12,558 bases of DNA, taken from the NCBI GenBank assembly GCA_007128275.1, contig SKXR01000054.1:1-12558 (forward strand), read 5' to 3'. Below the pieces are notes generated by a model. That model made no database searches. It saw nothing but the letters and a program-made list of their open reading frames with translations, and was not told the origin of the DNA. The position numbers were made by a program, and so were the translations under genes. The stretch is from Kiritimatiellia bacterium. GTDB lineage: Bacteria; Verrucomicrobiota; Kiritimatiellia; SLAD01. Shown piece after piece: positions 4,740-11,972 of the stretch (within the stretch, counting starts at the first letter, position 1; each line of letters starts with the position of its first letter).

Positions 4740-5588
4740 TCAGCCCTTTTTCTGCATGCGCGCACTCCTTGAACCGAGTGCATGGGTGATTCTATCGAGG
4801 TACATAGCCAATATAACAATGGCGATGCCGCTTTCAAATCCGAGTCCGATACGAAGTTGGGTGATGCCGCGCAACACCTGTCCGCCCAATCCGCCGGCGC
4901 CAATCATGGCGGCGATCACGACCATGGAAAGGGCCAGCATGATCGTCTGATTCACGCCCGCCAGAATGCTGGGTAACGCCATGGGCAGTTGCACCTTGAC
5001 GAGTTGTTGGTACGGGGTGGCCCCGAACGCTTCCGAGGCCTCGAGCACATCTTTCGGCACCTGGCGCAGGCCGAGTGTGGTCAGGCGCACACAGGGCGGC
5101 ATGGCAAAAATGACCGTGGCCATGGCGCCGGGCACTTTCCCGAGCGAGAAAATCAACACGGCGGGAATGAGATACACGAACGCGGGCATGGTCTGCATGA
5201 AATCCAGAATCGGGCGCACGACTCTTTCGGCCCGTTCACTGCGACCGGCGTAAATGCCGACCGGCACGCCGATCAACAGGGCCAGCAAGGTGGACGCCAT
5301 GACCAGCGCCAACGTCAGCATGGTGTGCGACCAGAGCTCCATCAGATAAATCAGCGTGAACCCCAGCAGGGAGAAAACGGCCAACCCCCATTTCTTCCAT
5401 CCGCAGAGCCACCACGCCAGAAAGGACATGATAAGAATCATCGCAAACGGATGCGCATAGCCGAACACGTTCTCGAACGTCGTGATGCTGAAATCCAACA
5501 GCGCGCCAAGGGCATCGAAGAACCCGGAAAACGTCGTGCGCATCCAGTTGATGAACGTTTCAAAATAGGGACCAATATGAAAGGTCAT
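4740..5588 (-). CDS. proW: Glycine betaine/proline-betaine ABC transporter permease (ProW family)
   Basis: 282 residues, within the ProW/OpuAB range but with a short N-terminus compared with E. coli ProW (354). After an amphipathic start it shows hydrophobic segments at about 46-62, 68-90, 95-115, 135-165, 210-240 and 250-270. The binding-protein-dependent transport domain has the EAA loop that docks on the ATPase: LEASEAFGATPYQQLVKVQLPMALPSI, residues about 182-208 (EAxxAFGAT...G-less variant with QLPMALPSI). AMIGAGGLGGQVLRGI is the family's conserved end of that region. It forms the inner-membrane channel with ProV and receives substrate from ProX. Its ATG overlaps the proV stop codon by 4 bases (ATGA), indicating translational coupling; a GAAGGAG lies upstream inside proV. 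Confidence 0.95.
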   Translation of the reverse strand: MTFHIGPYFETFINWMRTTFSGFFDALGALLDFSITTFENVFGYAHPFAMILIMSFLAWWLCGWKKWGLAVFSLLGFTLIYLMELWSHTMLTLALVMASTLLALLIGVPVGIYAGRSERAERVVRPILDFMQTMPAFVYLIPAVLIFSLGKVPGAMATVIFAMPPCVRLTTLGLRQVPKDVLEASEAFGATPYQQLVKVQLPMALPSILAGVNQTIMLALSMVVIAAMIGAGGLGGQVLRGITQLRIGLGFESGIAIVILAMYLDRITHALGSRSARMQKKG

Positions 5589-6790
5589 CCGGACTCGTCT
5601 CCTTCACTCGAGAGCGCCGACAAGAGCGCGGCCCGCGTGACGATCCCGGCCAGCACCCCGTCCTCCTTGACGACGGGAATCGGCAGATTCGTTTCACTGG
5701 CCAAAGGGACAACTTCCCGCAGATACGCCGCTAACCCGACGGTCGGGACATCGCGCCGGAGAATCGCTTCCAGCGAACGCCCCCCTTTCTTTGATTCTTT
5801 CAGGGCATCGTCGAGCGTGACCACTCCGAGAAACTTGCGGTCCTGGTCGACGACAAAAACCGAAGAGTGATCTTCGTGTTCCATGGTGCGGACCGCCTGA
5901 TGCGGGCCGTCCTTGTGGGTGGATACCGTCGGGGTTCTCTTCATCACGCTGCTTGCGGTCAGCACTTTGCTGCGGTCCACGTTCTCCACGAAAGCGCGCA
6001 CATAATCCGTGGCCGGCTCCGTGAGAATGGCTTCCGGCGTGCCGACCTGGTCAATGACCCCGTCTTTCATGATCGCGATGCGATCCCCCAACTTGAGGGC
6101 TTCATCCAGATCGTGGGTGATGAAGACCACCGTCTTGTGCAACCGCGCCTGCAACTCGATGAGTTCGTCCTGCATCTGGGTGCGAATCAACGGGTCCAGT
6201 GCGCTAAACGCTTCGTCCATCAACAGGATTTCCGGATCGGTCGCCAACGCGCGGGCGAGCCCCACGCGTTGCTGCATACCGCCGCTTAACTCGTGAACGG
6301 CGCTGGACTCGTATCCGTCCAAGCCGACGACCTGAACCGCTTCCATCGCCTTCATGCGACGCGTTTCTTCGTCGACGCCTTGCACTTCCAAGCCGAAACC
6401 GATGTTTTCCAGCACGTTCCGATGCGGCAACAGGCCGAAATGCTGGAAGACCATGGAGAATTTCTTGCGGCGTATCGCCCTCAGATCGGTCGTCCCCAGA
6501 TGGGAAATATCTTCTCCATCCACGAACACCTCGCCGGACGTCGGCTCAATCAGCCGGTTCAGCAGCCGCAAGAGCGTCGATTTCCCGCTCCCGGACAAGC
6601 CCATGATCACAAACGTTTCGCGTTTGGCGATGGAAAACGTGGCGTCCACGACGGCAGGGGTGCACCCGGTCTTTTTCAGGATCTCAGACCGGGCAACCCC
6701 TTTGTCCATCATCTTCCGGGCATCGGAAGCCCGGGCTCCAAAGATCTTGTACAGAGCCCGGACCTCAATTACCGCTTGGGTATCCGACAT
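5585..6790 (-). CDS. proV: Glycine betaine/proline-betaine ABC transporter ATPase with CBS domains (ProV family)
   Basis: 401 residues from the ATG at 6790. A GTG at 6811, abutting the porin stop codon, would add 7 residues but has no ribosome binding site. The quaternary-amine transporter N-terminus is present (VRALYKIFGARASDA, then a helical insert to about 45), then Walker A GLSGSGKST (64-72), Q loop VFQHFG, signature LSGGMQQRVGLARALA, Walker B ILLMDEAFSALDP and the H-loop FITHDLDEA. A C-terminal CBS pair (about 270-395) follows, containing SVFVVDQDRKFLGVVTLDDAL and LPIPVVKEDGVLAGIVTRAALL. In OpuA-type transporters the CBS pair senses ionic strength and gates transport, so activity here is probably osmotically controlled at the protein level. 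It is second in the operon, 21 bases after the porin gene. Confidence 0.96.
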   Translation of the reverse strand: MSDTQAVIEVRALYKIFGARASDARKMMDKGVARSEILKKTGCTPAVVDATFSIAKRETFVIMGLSGSGKSTLLRLLNRLIEPTSGEVFVDGEDISHLGTTDLRAIRRKKFSMVFQHFGLLPHRNVLENIGFGLEVQGVDEETRRMKAMEAVQVVGLDGYESSAVHELSGGMQQRVGLARALATDPEILLMDEAFSALDPLIRTQMQDELIELQARLHKTVVFITHDLDEALKLGDRIAIMKDGVIDQVGTPEAILTEPATDYVRAFVENVDRSKVLTASSVMKRTPTVSTHKDGPHQAVRTMEHEDHSSVFVVDQDRKFLGVVTLDDALKESKKGGRSLEAILRRDVPTVGLAAYLREVVPLASETNLPIPVVKEDGVLAGIVTRAALLSALSSEGDESG

Positions 6791-6811
6791 ACTGTTCGTC
6801 CCGTCCGACAC

Positions 6812-8068
6812 TTAGAAGTAGTAGCCGAAGTTGATGTTAAACCGGCCGTTCCATTTGTCGTTCTGGTTCGCTCCGAAATCGCCGACGGACGCATTCGCGA
6901 ACTGTCCGTCCTCGCCGAAGTCATAGCTGTCATCGCGGTTACCCACGAAGTAGTTGCCGCTGGAAAGGGCGTAATCGACGTAGATGTACCAACCGTCCTT
7001 GGCAATGGCCATCCCGGTGACATTCAAATGGCTGTCGTTGAAGTCCGTTCCGTTGATTTGGCCGTCTTTCACGATGACGCTGTAGTCGTTGTAGAACGTA
7101 ATGGAATCGATCCAATCCGTGCGCGGCGTAATGGTGTAGGACACGGCCACGGACGGAATAATGCCCTCGCTGGCCACCGGCCAGGCGAAGTCATACGCGC
7201 CCATAACGATCAGGTCGTTCGTGGGCCGAACGCCCTCTTCGTTCACGTTGTAATCGGCGTCGTACTTGTAGGTCGTCAGCTGCAGCATGAGGCCAAAGGC
7301 GCCCCAGGTGCTCTTGGAATGCACGCTGAACGCGTACGCATCGGAGTTCGACGCGCGATCGTCCTGGGCGTTCAATTGCGACCATTGCGCCGACACGCCG
7401 AGATCGGTGGCGATCTGCTCCACGGAATAGATGGCGCGGGCGTTCAATTGATGTTCCATTTCGTAGGCGCCCGGTATATCCCCGACATCTTCGGGAACAA
7501 TGGCGTAGGTATAACGCGCACTTTCGTCGGATGCACCGCGACCGTTGGGCATATCCTGAAGATAATAGCCGAGATCGACCGTCAACTGATCCATCGTGCG
7601 GGTGTATTTGACGCCGACGCGCATGGCATCGGACAAGCCGACGTAATAGTGCTGATCAAAAAACCAGCTGTTCGCCGGACCGTACGGGCCCACGCCGAAC
7701 GGGGTCCTGTTCAGCCCCACCTCAACGCGTCCAACGTCTTCGTCTTCATAGCCCACCCAACCGGTGTGCAGGAAGTTATAGCCGGGATACCAGCGGTATT
7801 CCGCTTTGCCCAACCACGCGTCCTGTGCCAGATCCAGGTTGATCCGGAAGGTATCGAGCTCGAAGTCGCCACCGTGGCCGCCGCGTTGCGGAGCGCCGGA
7901 ACCGTCCTTCTCATAATCGCCCAACACATAATTGGCGCGCATCGCGCCGCCGAGAGTGAGGGGTCCGATTTCCGTGCCGATCGCGGTAGCGTGAGGGGCA
8001 TGCACAAGGCTGAGCAGCGCAATCGCCGCACACAAACCGGCGAATCGGCGTTGTTTGTTCGACATCAT
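6812..8068 (-). CDS. Outer-membrane porin-like beta-barrel protein, first gene of the osmolyte operon
   Basis: 418 residues. The signal peptide covers about 1-29 (basic MMSNKQRRF, hydrophobic core, cleavage after HATA). The mature protein is built of alternating polar/aromatic strands with Gly/Asn/Asp-rich turns, for example DFELDTFRINLDLAQDAW, KAEYRWYPGYNFLHTGWVGY and VEVGLNRTPFGVGPYG, and ends NFGYYF with the C-terminal Phe used for outer-membrane assembly. It resembles phosphate-selective or carbohydrate porin-like barrels in general layout; I cannot name a specific family. A GGAG at 8080-8077 lies 8 bases before the ATG at 8068, favouring this start over the ATG at 8065. Only 21 bases separate it from proV, so it is very likely co-transcribed with the transporter, suggesting that it admits the osmolyte through the outer membrane. 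That role is inferred from context. Confidence 0.88.
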   Translation of the reverse strand: MMSNKQRRFAGLCAAIALLSLVHAPHATAIGTEIGPLTLGGAMRANYVLGDYEKDGSGAPQRGGHGGDFELDTFRINLDLAQDAWLGKAEYRWYPGYNFLHTGWVGYEDEDVGRVEVGLNRTPFGVGPYGPANSWFFDQHYYVGLSDAMRVGVKYTRTMDQLTVDLGYYLQDMPNGRGASDESARYTYAIVPEDVGDIPGAYEMEHQLNARAIYSVEQIATDLGVSAQWSQLNAQDDRASNSDAYAFSVHSKSTWGAFGLMLQLTTYKYDADYNVNEEGVRPTNDLIVMGAYDFAWPVASEGIIPSVAVSYTITPRTDWIDSITFYNDYSVIVKDGQINGTDFNDSHLNVTGMAIAKDGWYIYVDYALSSGNYFVGNRDDSYDFGEDGQFANASVGDFGANQNDKWNGRFNINFGYYF

Positions 8069-8131
8069 TGCAATGTCTCCTTTCGTGGTTTAATGACATC
8101 GCCCCGACACTTGCGGCCAAGGCGAAAGAGT

Positions 8132-8176
8132 GGATTCACTGCCCGGTTGGGTTAACGCACAGACGATTGTGAATCC
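8132..8176. promoter_or_regulatory. Inverted repeat in the leader/promoter region of the porin operon
   Basis: GGATTCAC (8132-8139) and GTGAATCC (8169-8176) are perfect 8-base inverted repeats 29 bases apart, 64 bases upstream of the porin start. The inner copy extends to AGTGGATTCACT, itself nearly palindromic. It could be an operator pair or a leader hairpin. No -35/-10 pair for the operon was assigned with confidence, although TATA-like sequences crowd 8186-8205. Confidence 0.4.
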
Positions 8177-8250
8177 GACGAATTCTTATAATCGTTACAT
8201 ATAACCAACTGAGGTCAACCCTATAGTGGGATAAATTTCCGGTTTTCCAG

Positions 8251-8279
8251 TTGACAGGGGACCGAACATGCAGGATAGT
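8251..8279 (+). promoter_or_regulatory. Sigma-70-type promoter of the RNA helicase gene
   Basis: TTGACA (8251-8256, perfect -35) is followed after 17 bases by GATAGT (8274-8279, 4/6 to TATAAT). Transcription would start near 8286, giving a leader of about 110 bases that includes the terminator at 8312-8340. The promoter also contains the inverted repeat AGGGGAC/GTCCCCT (8256-8262, 8278-8284), a possible operator. Confidence 0.6.
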
Positions 8280-8311
8280 CCCCTCTCAGTGACCCGGAAA
8301 CCCGGGCTTAT

Positions 8312-8340
8312 CGCTGCGAACCTCGCAGTGTTTTCTTTTC
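8312..8340 (+). terminator. Intrinsic terminator/attenuator in the helicase leader
   Basis: CGCTGCGA (8312-8319) pairs with TCGCAGTG (8323-8330) in 8 pairs including one G-U, with an ACC loop, and is followed by TTTTCTTTTC. It lies between the likely promoter and the helicase ATG 56 bases on, so it should attenuate the gene unless bypassed. A preceding CCCGG/CCGGG hairpin (8293-8306) and a following GTCCGG/CCGGAC pair (8347-8352, 8376-8381) are candidates for alternative structures. Confidence 0.65.
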
Positions 8341-8395
8341 CTACACGTCCGGCAGGCAGAGATCGTTGAATAATTCCGGACGGAAAAGAAGAGTA

Positions 8396-9736
8396 ATGAA
8401 AACAGAGAACGTGTTCGCGGCCCTTATTGAGCCGCTCCAACGGGCTGTGGCCGAAGAAGGCTACACCCTCCCCACCCCGATTCAGGAACAGGCGATTCCG
8501 CATCTGCTGGAAGGCCGCGACCTGCTTGGTTGCGCCCAGACCGGCACCGGCAAGACCGCCGCCTTTACCCTCCCGCTACTGCAGGAGTTGACCCAGACGA
8601 AAAGGAGAGCCGAAAGCGGGAAACCGCGCGCGCTCATCCTGACCCCGACACGCGAATTGGCGGCGCAAATCGGCGACAGCATCAAGACCTACGGACGCCA
8701 CCTGAAAATAAGCCATACGGTGATTTTCGGCGGCGTCGGCCAGCATCCGCAAGTACGGGCGCTGCACCGCGGAGTCGATGTGGCCGTCGCCACGCCGGGA
8801 CGCCTGCTCGACCTCATGGAACAGGGCCACATCCGGCTCGACCGGATCGAACTGTTCATTCTCGACGAGGCCGATCGCATGCTCGATATGGGCTTCATCC
8901 CGGCCGTGCGCAGGGTCATCGCCAAGCTGCCCAAGAAACGACATTCGCTCTTTTTCTCGGCGACCATGCCCGCCGTCGTGGCCGATCTGGCGAAGGTCCT
9001 GCTAAACGACCCCGTACAGATCACGATCGACCCCGGCAAACCGACCGTGGAACGGATCGCGCAAAAGATGATGTTCGTGGACCGGGAAGACAAGGACTCC
9101 CTGTTGATCGATTTGATTTCGGAACATCGCATGGACAAAGTGCTGGTATTCACCCGCACCAAGCACGGCGCGGACAAGGTGGTCAAGAAGCTGGCGAGCG
9201 CCGGCATTACCGCCTGCGCCATTCACGGCAACAAATCGCAATCCGTGCGCACGGCGGCGTTGCAGGGATTTCGCGTAGGCAAGGTCCGCGCCCTCGTGGC
9301 CACCGACATTGCCGCGCGCGGCCTGGACGTGGACGGCATCACGCATGTGGTGAACTACGATCTCCCCGAAGAACCGGAAACCTATATCCATCGCATCGGA
9401 CGCACCGCCCGCGCCGGCATGGAGGGCGACGCCGTCTCCTTCTGTTGTGCCCGCGAACGCGAAGGCCTACGCGATATTGCCAAGCTCATTCGCAAAGAGG
9501 TGCCCGTGGAGCTTGAGCACAAATACCATTCGGAAACGGCGCAACGCGCGCGAGGCGCCGAAGCGCGGCCTGAACCGCGCGGCGCCATGCGGCCGCGCCG
9601 CACGACGCCCCGACCGGGTTCCGGTCGTTTTGGTCGTCGCCATAGTGCGAGCAACAACGCCCGCAAAGGCGGCTCATTCGGCGGATCGGGAAAACGCCGA
9701 ACAGCTTCCGCGTCGAGCGGCTCTTCCCGTTGGTAA
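8396..9736 (+). CDS. DEAD-box ATP-dependent RNA helicase, RhlE-like
   Basis: 446 residues from the ATG at 8396; an upstream TTG at 8366 is possible but has no ribosome binding site. All helicase motifs are in order: Q motif TLPTPIQEQAIP (24-35), Walker A AQTGTGKT (47-54), PTRELAAQI, TPGRLLDL, DEAD, SATMP, then in the second RecA domain LVFTRTKHGADKV, ATDIAARGLDVDGITHVVNYD and HRIGRTARAG. A tail of about 65 residues rich in Arg, Gly and Ser (RPRRTTPRPGSGRFGRRH) is typical of RhlE/CsdA-like enzymes and gives non-specific RNA binding. Likely roles are ribosome assembly or mRNA unwinding, often cold-responsive. The structured leader with a terminator fits such regulation. Whether it is RhlE or another DEAD-box branch needs a tree. 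Confidence 0.95.
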   Translation: MKTENVFAALIEPLQRAVAEEGYTLPTPIQEQAIPHLLEGRDLLGCAQTGTGKTAAFTLPLLQELTQTKRRAESGKPRALILTPTRELAAQIGDSIKTYGRHLKISHTVIFGGVGQHPQVRALHRGVDVAVATPGRLLDLMEQGHIRLDRIELFILDEADRMLDMGFIPAVRRVIAKLPKKRHSLFFSATMPAVVADLAKVLLNDPVQITIDPGKPTVERIAQKMMFVDREDKDSLLIDLISEHRMDKVLVFTRTKHGADKVVKKLASAGITACAIHGNKSQSVRTAALQGFRVGKVRALVATDIAARGLDVDGITHVVNYDLPEEPETYIHRIGRTARAGMEGDAVSFCCAREREGLRDIAKLIRKEVPVELEHKYHSETAQRARGAEARPEPRGAMRPRRTTPRPGSGRFGRRHSASNNARKGGSFGGSGKRRTASASSGSSRW

Positions 9737-9762
9737 AACCGGGAAATGGGGTAGATTAGGCG

Positions 9763-10422
9763 ATGATGACTGCGCCTCATTCAATACGCACCGTTTGGCT
9801 TGTCCGGCACGGGATGCGCCAGGATTTCGAGCAGGACGATTGGCAGGCCACGGCGGAACGCCCCCACGATCCGCCGTTGTCCGCTTCCGGACGCCTGCAA
9901 GCCGGTGAGACGGGTTTGTTTCTTCGCGACAAGGGACTCGATCGGATCTATTGCTCCCCCTTCCTACGCACGGTGGAAACGGCCGCCATCATCGCCGAAG
10001 CATGCGATGTACCGGTATGCATCGAACACGGCTTGGGCGAGGTGCTGAAGGCGGAATGGTTTCCCCGTGAACCGGACTTTATCCCGCCGAAAATCTTGAA
10101 ACAGCAATTCCCTTCCATCGATCCGGCCTATCGCCCGCGCGTGCGCCCCCACTTTCCGGAAGACGAAGAGTCCGGCGAACTGGACGCGCGATGCCAAAAG
10201 GCCGTAGACACCCTGCTGGCGGATGACTGGTCCTGCGCCCTGTGGGTCGGGCACGGCGCGTCCGTGGGCGGCATGGCCCGGGGCTTAACGGGGGACATGG
10301 ACGGGGTATGCTTTGAGATGTGCGGCCTGACCGGATGGACGGGCACAACCGGCGATTGGCGTCGGATATACGGGGGAACGGAACATCTATCCGTGACCGA
10401 CAAGTCCCTGCGGTTTCATTGA
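9763..10422 (+). CDS. Histidine phosphatase superfamily protein (phosphoglycerate-mutase fold)
   Basis: 219 residues. The N-terminal VWLVRHGMR carries the RHG motif with the phospho-accepting His16. DPPLSASGRLQAGETG and DRIYCSPFLRTVETAAII follow (second conserved Arg), and a second catalytic His lies in LWVGHGASVGG. The order and the DPPLS box recall the branch containing UBASH3/STS-type phosphatases and fungal/bacterial relatives more than cofactor-dependent phosphoglycerate mutases. Substrate unknown. It starts at ATG 9763 (ATGATG, alternative at 9766), 26 bases after the helicase stop codon with no visible terminator between, so it may be read from the helicase transcript. GGGGTAG upstream is a modest ribosome binding site. 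Confidence 0.88.
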   Translation: MMTAPHSIRTVWLVRHGMRQDFEQDDWQATAERPHDPPLSASGRLQAGETGLFLRDKGLDRIYCSPFLRTVETAAIIAEACDVPVCIEHGLGEVLKAEWFPREPDFIPPKILKQQFPSIDPAYRPRVRPHFPEDEESGELDARCQKAVDTLLADDWSCALWVGHGASVGGMARGLTGDMDGVCFEMCGLTGWTGTTGDWRRIYGGTEHLSVTDKSLRFH

Positions 10423-10424
10423 AC

Positions 10425-10498
10425 TGGTTGCCGGACTAGGATTCGAACCTAGACAAGCAGATTCAGAGTCTGCTGTGCTACCATTACACCATCCGGCA
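10425..10498 (-). tRNA. tRNA-Gln (anticodon CUG), CCA encoded
   Basis: On the minus strand the acceptor TGCCGGA (498-492 of the 10 kb block, i.e. 10498-10492) pairs with TCCGGCA (10435-10429), followed by discriminator A and an encoded CCA (10427-10425). The D arm reads GTGTAATGGTAGCAC. The anticodon stem is GCAGA/TCTGC with loop CTCTGAA, giving anticodon CUG (10466-10464), which reads CAG. The T arm contains AGGTTCGAATCCT. All arms are intact. It lies between and opposite to the phosphatase and the polyketide synthase genes. Confidence 0.96.
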
Positions 10499-10566
10499 AT
10501 CGGGATTCAGGGAATGTAACAGGCCGGCGCACTGAATCAAGTATGAGTTTTGACGGGAGGGACTTT

Positions 10567-11619
10567 TTGACGAAGGTAACCATCCAATCCGCGGGTACGG
10601 CGAATCCACCGCTCTATATGCCTCAAGCGCAGGCATTCGAATCGCTCTGCGCTCTCTTCTCGCTCACGGAAAAGGAGCGGGCCCTCTACGAGACATTGAT
10701 GGTGCGCGGCCCGATACGCGGACGGTATCTCGGAATGGACGCGCCGGAAGAAGCGGCGGACACGGATCAGGACCGGCTCATCGCCCGCTTCACCAAGTTT
10801 GCCCGGTCCACGGCTCGCGCCGCCGCGCAACAGGCGCTTGATCGCGCCGCGCTTTCGGCGGCTGACGTGGACGTGCTCGTGGTGAACACCTGCACCGGCT
10901 ACCTTTGCCCCGGACTGACCTCGTATCTGGTGGAAGATCTCGGGCTCCGGGATAACGTGCACACACTCGACGTGATGGGCATGGGCTGTGGATCGGCCAT
11001 TCCAAACATGCAGGCCGCATCGGGTCTATTGCAGTGGAACGACAATCAAACCGCACTTTGCGTGGCGGTCGAGATGTGCACGGCCACGCTGTTCATGGAC
11101 CCGGATCCGGGCGTGATCGTCAGCAACGCCATCTTCGGCGACGGCGCCGCAGCGCTGGTCTTGCAGCGGGGCGCGACCCGACCCGGTCCGGCCATCGTGG
11201 ATGTTGAGTCGCTGGTACAGCCCGAACACCGGGAGATGTTACGGTACCGCACGGAACAGCATCGGCTGCGCAACGTCTTGAGCCCGAGAGTGCCGGCGTT
11301 AGGCGCAGAGGCGGCGGAACGGGTGATCGACCGCTTGCTGCAACGGCATGATCTCGCAAGAGACGCGGTCTCGCACTGGATCGTGCATCCGGGCGGCACG
11401 CAAGTGTTGTCGCGCTTCGGGAAGAAACTGGGCCTGACCGCGCAGGCGTTGCGTCACTCGTATGCCGTGTTTGAAGAATACGGCAACATGTCGTCGCCTT
11501 CGGTATGGTTTGTTTGGGACCGCCTCTTGCGAGAGGACGCACCGTCCCCGGGCGCGTGGGGCGTCATGCTCTCCTTCGGCGCGGGGTTCTCCGCCTTCGG
11601 AACGCTGATTCGATTCTGA
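10567..11619 (+). CDS. Type III polyketide synthase (chalcone/stilbene synthase family)
   Basis: 350 residues from the TTG at 10567, chosen because GGGAGG (10555-10560) lies 6 bases before it and the protein then opens TKVTIQSAGTANPP as in the family; an in-frame ATG at 10543 has no ribosome binding site. The thiolase fold has the Cys-His-Asn triad: MGMGCGSA (Cys141), WIVHPGGTQVL (His274) and EEYGNMSSPSVWFV (Asn307). The 33-residue His-Asn spacing equals that of chalcone synthase. The C-terminal LSFGAGFSAFGTLIRF replaces the plant GFGPG loop. Such enzymes condense malonyl-CoA onto an acyl-CoA starter to give alkylpyrones, alkylresorcinols or phloroglucinols. No methyltransferase, oxidase or acyl-CoA ligase partner is in the window, so the product is unknown. 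Confidence 0.95.
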   Translation: MTKVTIQSAGTANPPLYMPQAQAFESLCALFSLTEKERALYETLMVRGPIRGRYLGMDAPEEAADTDQDRLIARFTKFARSTARAAAQQALDRAALSAADVDVLVVNTCTGYLCPGLTSYLVEDLGLRDNVHTLDVMGMGCGSAIPNMQAASGLLQWNDNQTALCVAVEMCTATLFMDPDPGVIVSNAIFGDGAAALVLQRGATRPGPAIVDVESLVQPEHREMLRYRTEQHRLRNVLSPRVPALGAEAAERVIDRLLQRHDLARDAVSHWIVHPGGTQVLSRFGKKLGLTAQALRHSYAVFEEYGNMSSPSVWFVWDRLLREDAPSPGAWGVMLSFGAGFSAFGTLIRF

Positions 11620-11649
11620 AATCAAACCACCGCCGGATTCGGGCAGGAT

Positions 11650-11868
11650 CATTCAATTCTCTGCATCGCATTGAAAAAGTGGTGGGTACCCTCTTGCTGG
11701 AGGGCGGAGCTATGCGACGCCGGGAACGTGCATGGAAACCTAACCGCCTCCATTTCCATTCAACGCAACATCACAGGCTCGTAGAACTCGCACCTTGCTT
11801 CAAGGTGACTGGTTTTTCCCGAAACGGGTTCATACATGCGGCGTTAGGTTGGAGAACGTATGGCCCCT
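11650..11868 (+). repeat. Intergenic repeat copy 3, with an uninterrupted IS insertion site
   Basis: Left module (11650-11703) matches 571-625. The right module begins GGAGGGCGGAGCTATGCGACG (written as two overlapping matches, 11699-11719) and ends AGGTTGGAGAACGTAT (11846-11861) like copies 1 and 2; the middle has diverged but retains GGCTCGTA and ACTCGC blocks. Where copies 1 and 2 have the palindrome AAGGCGGCCGCCTT, this copy has the hairpin CACCTTG-CTT-CAAGGTG (11791-11807). It fills most of the space between the polyketide synthase and efp; an open frame at 11505-11960 across it is not a gene. Confidence 0.8.
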
Positions 11869-11899
11869 GTGGATTCGGGCGTCACGGCGCGGAAATTTC

Positions 11900-11929
11900 T
11901 TGGCAACCCGCTGGGAATTCAGGCATAGT
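11900..11929 (+). promoter_or_regulatory. Possible promoter of efp
   Basis: TTGGCA (11900-11905) and CATAGT (11924-11929) are 18 bases apart, 5/6 and 4/6 matches to consensus. The -10 context CATAGTCC resembles that of the helicase promoter, GATAGTCC. The leader would be about 37 bases. Confidence 0.45.
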
Positions 11930-11972
11930 CCGCACTCTTTTCATACCAACGATCATCTAAAACAAGGCAGCT

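Noticed and set aside
3651..4772. 373-codon plus-strand open frame antisense to proX
   Set aside because: It begins in the hairpin repeat (CSMFDV peptide) and then runs opposite to proX, which has full family motifs.
6293..8155. 620-codon plus-strand open frame antisense to proV and the porin gene
   Set aside because: It is the complement of two well-supported genes in GC-rich sequence; its translation is low-complexity (Val/His/Arg-rich), without domains, and has no ribosome binding site.
10425..10498. tRNA-Gln as an integration site for a genomic island
   Set aside because: No integrase gene, no repeat of the tRNA 3' end elsewhere in the window, and housekeeping genes on both sides.
10543..10566. 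ATG start extending the polyketide synthase by 8 residues
   Set aside because: No ribosome binding site precedes it, whereas GGGAGG is ideally placed for the TTG at 10567, which also gives the usual family N-terminus.
11505..11960. 151-codon plus-strand frame between the polyketide synthase and efp
   Set aside because: It starts inside the synthase gene in another frame and runs through repeat copy 3; no motif or ribosome binding site.
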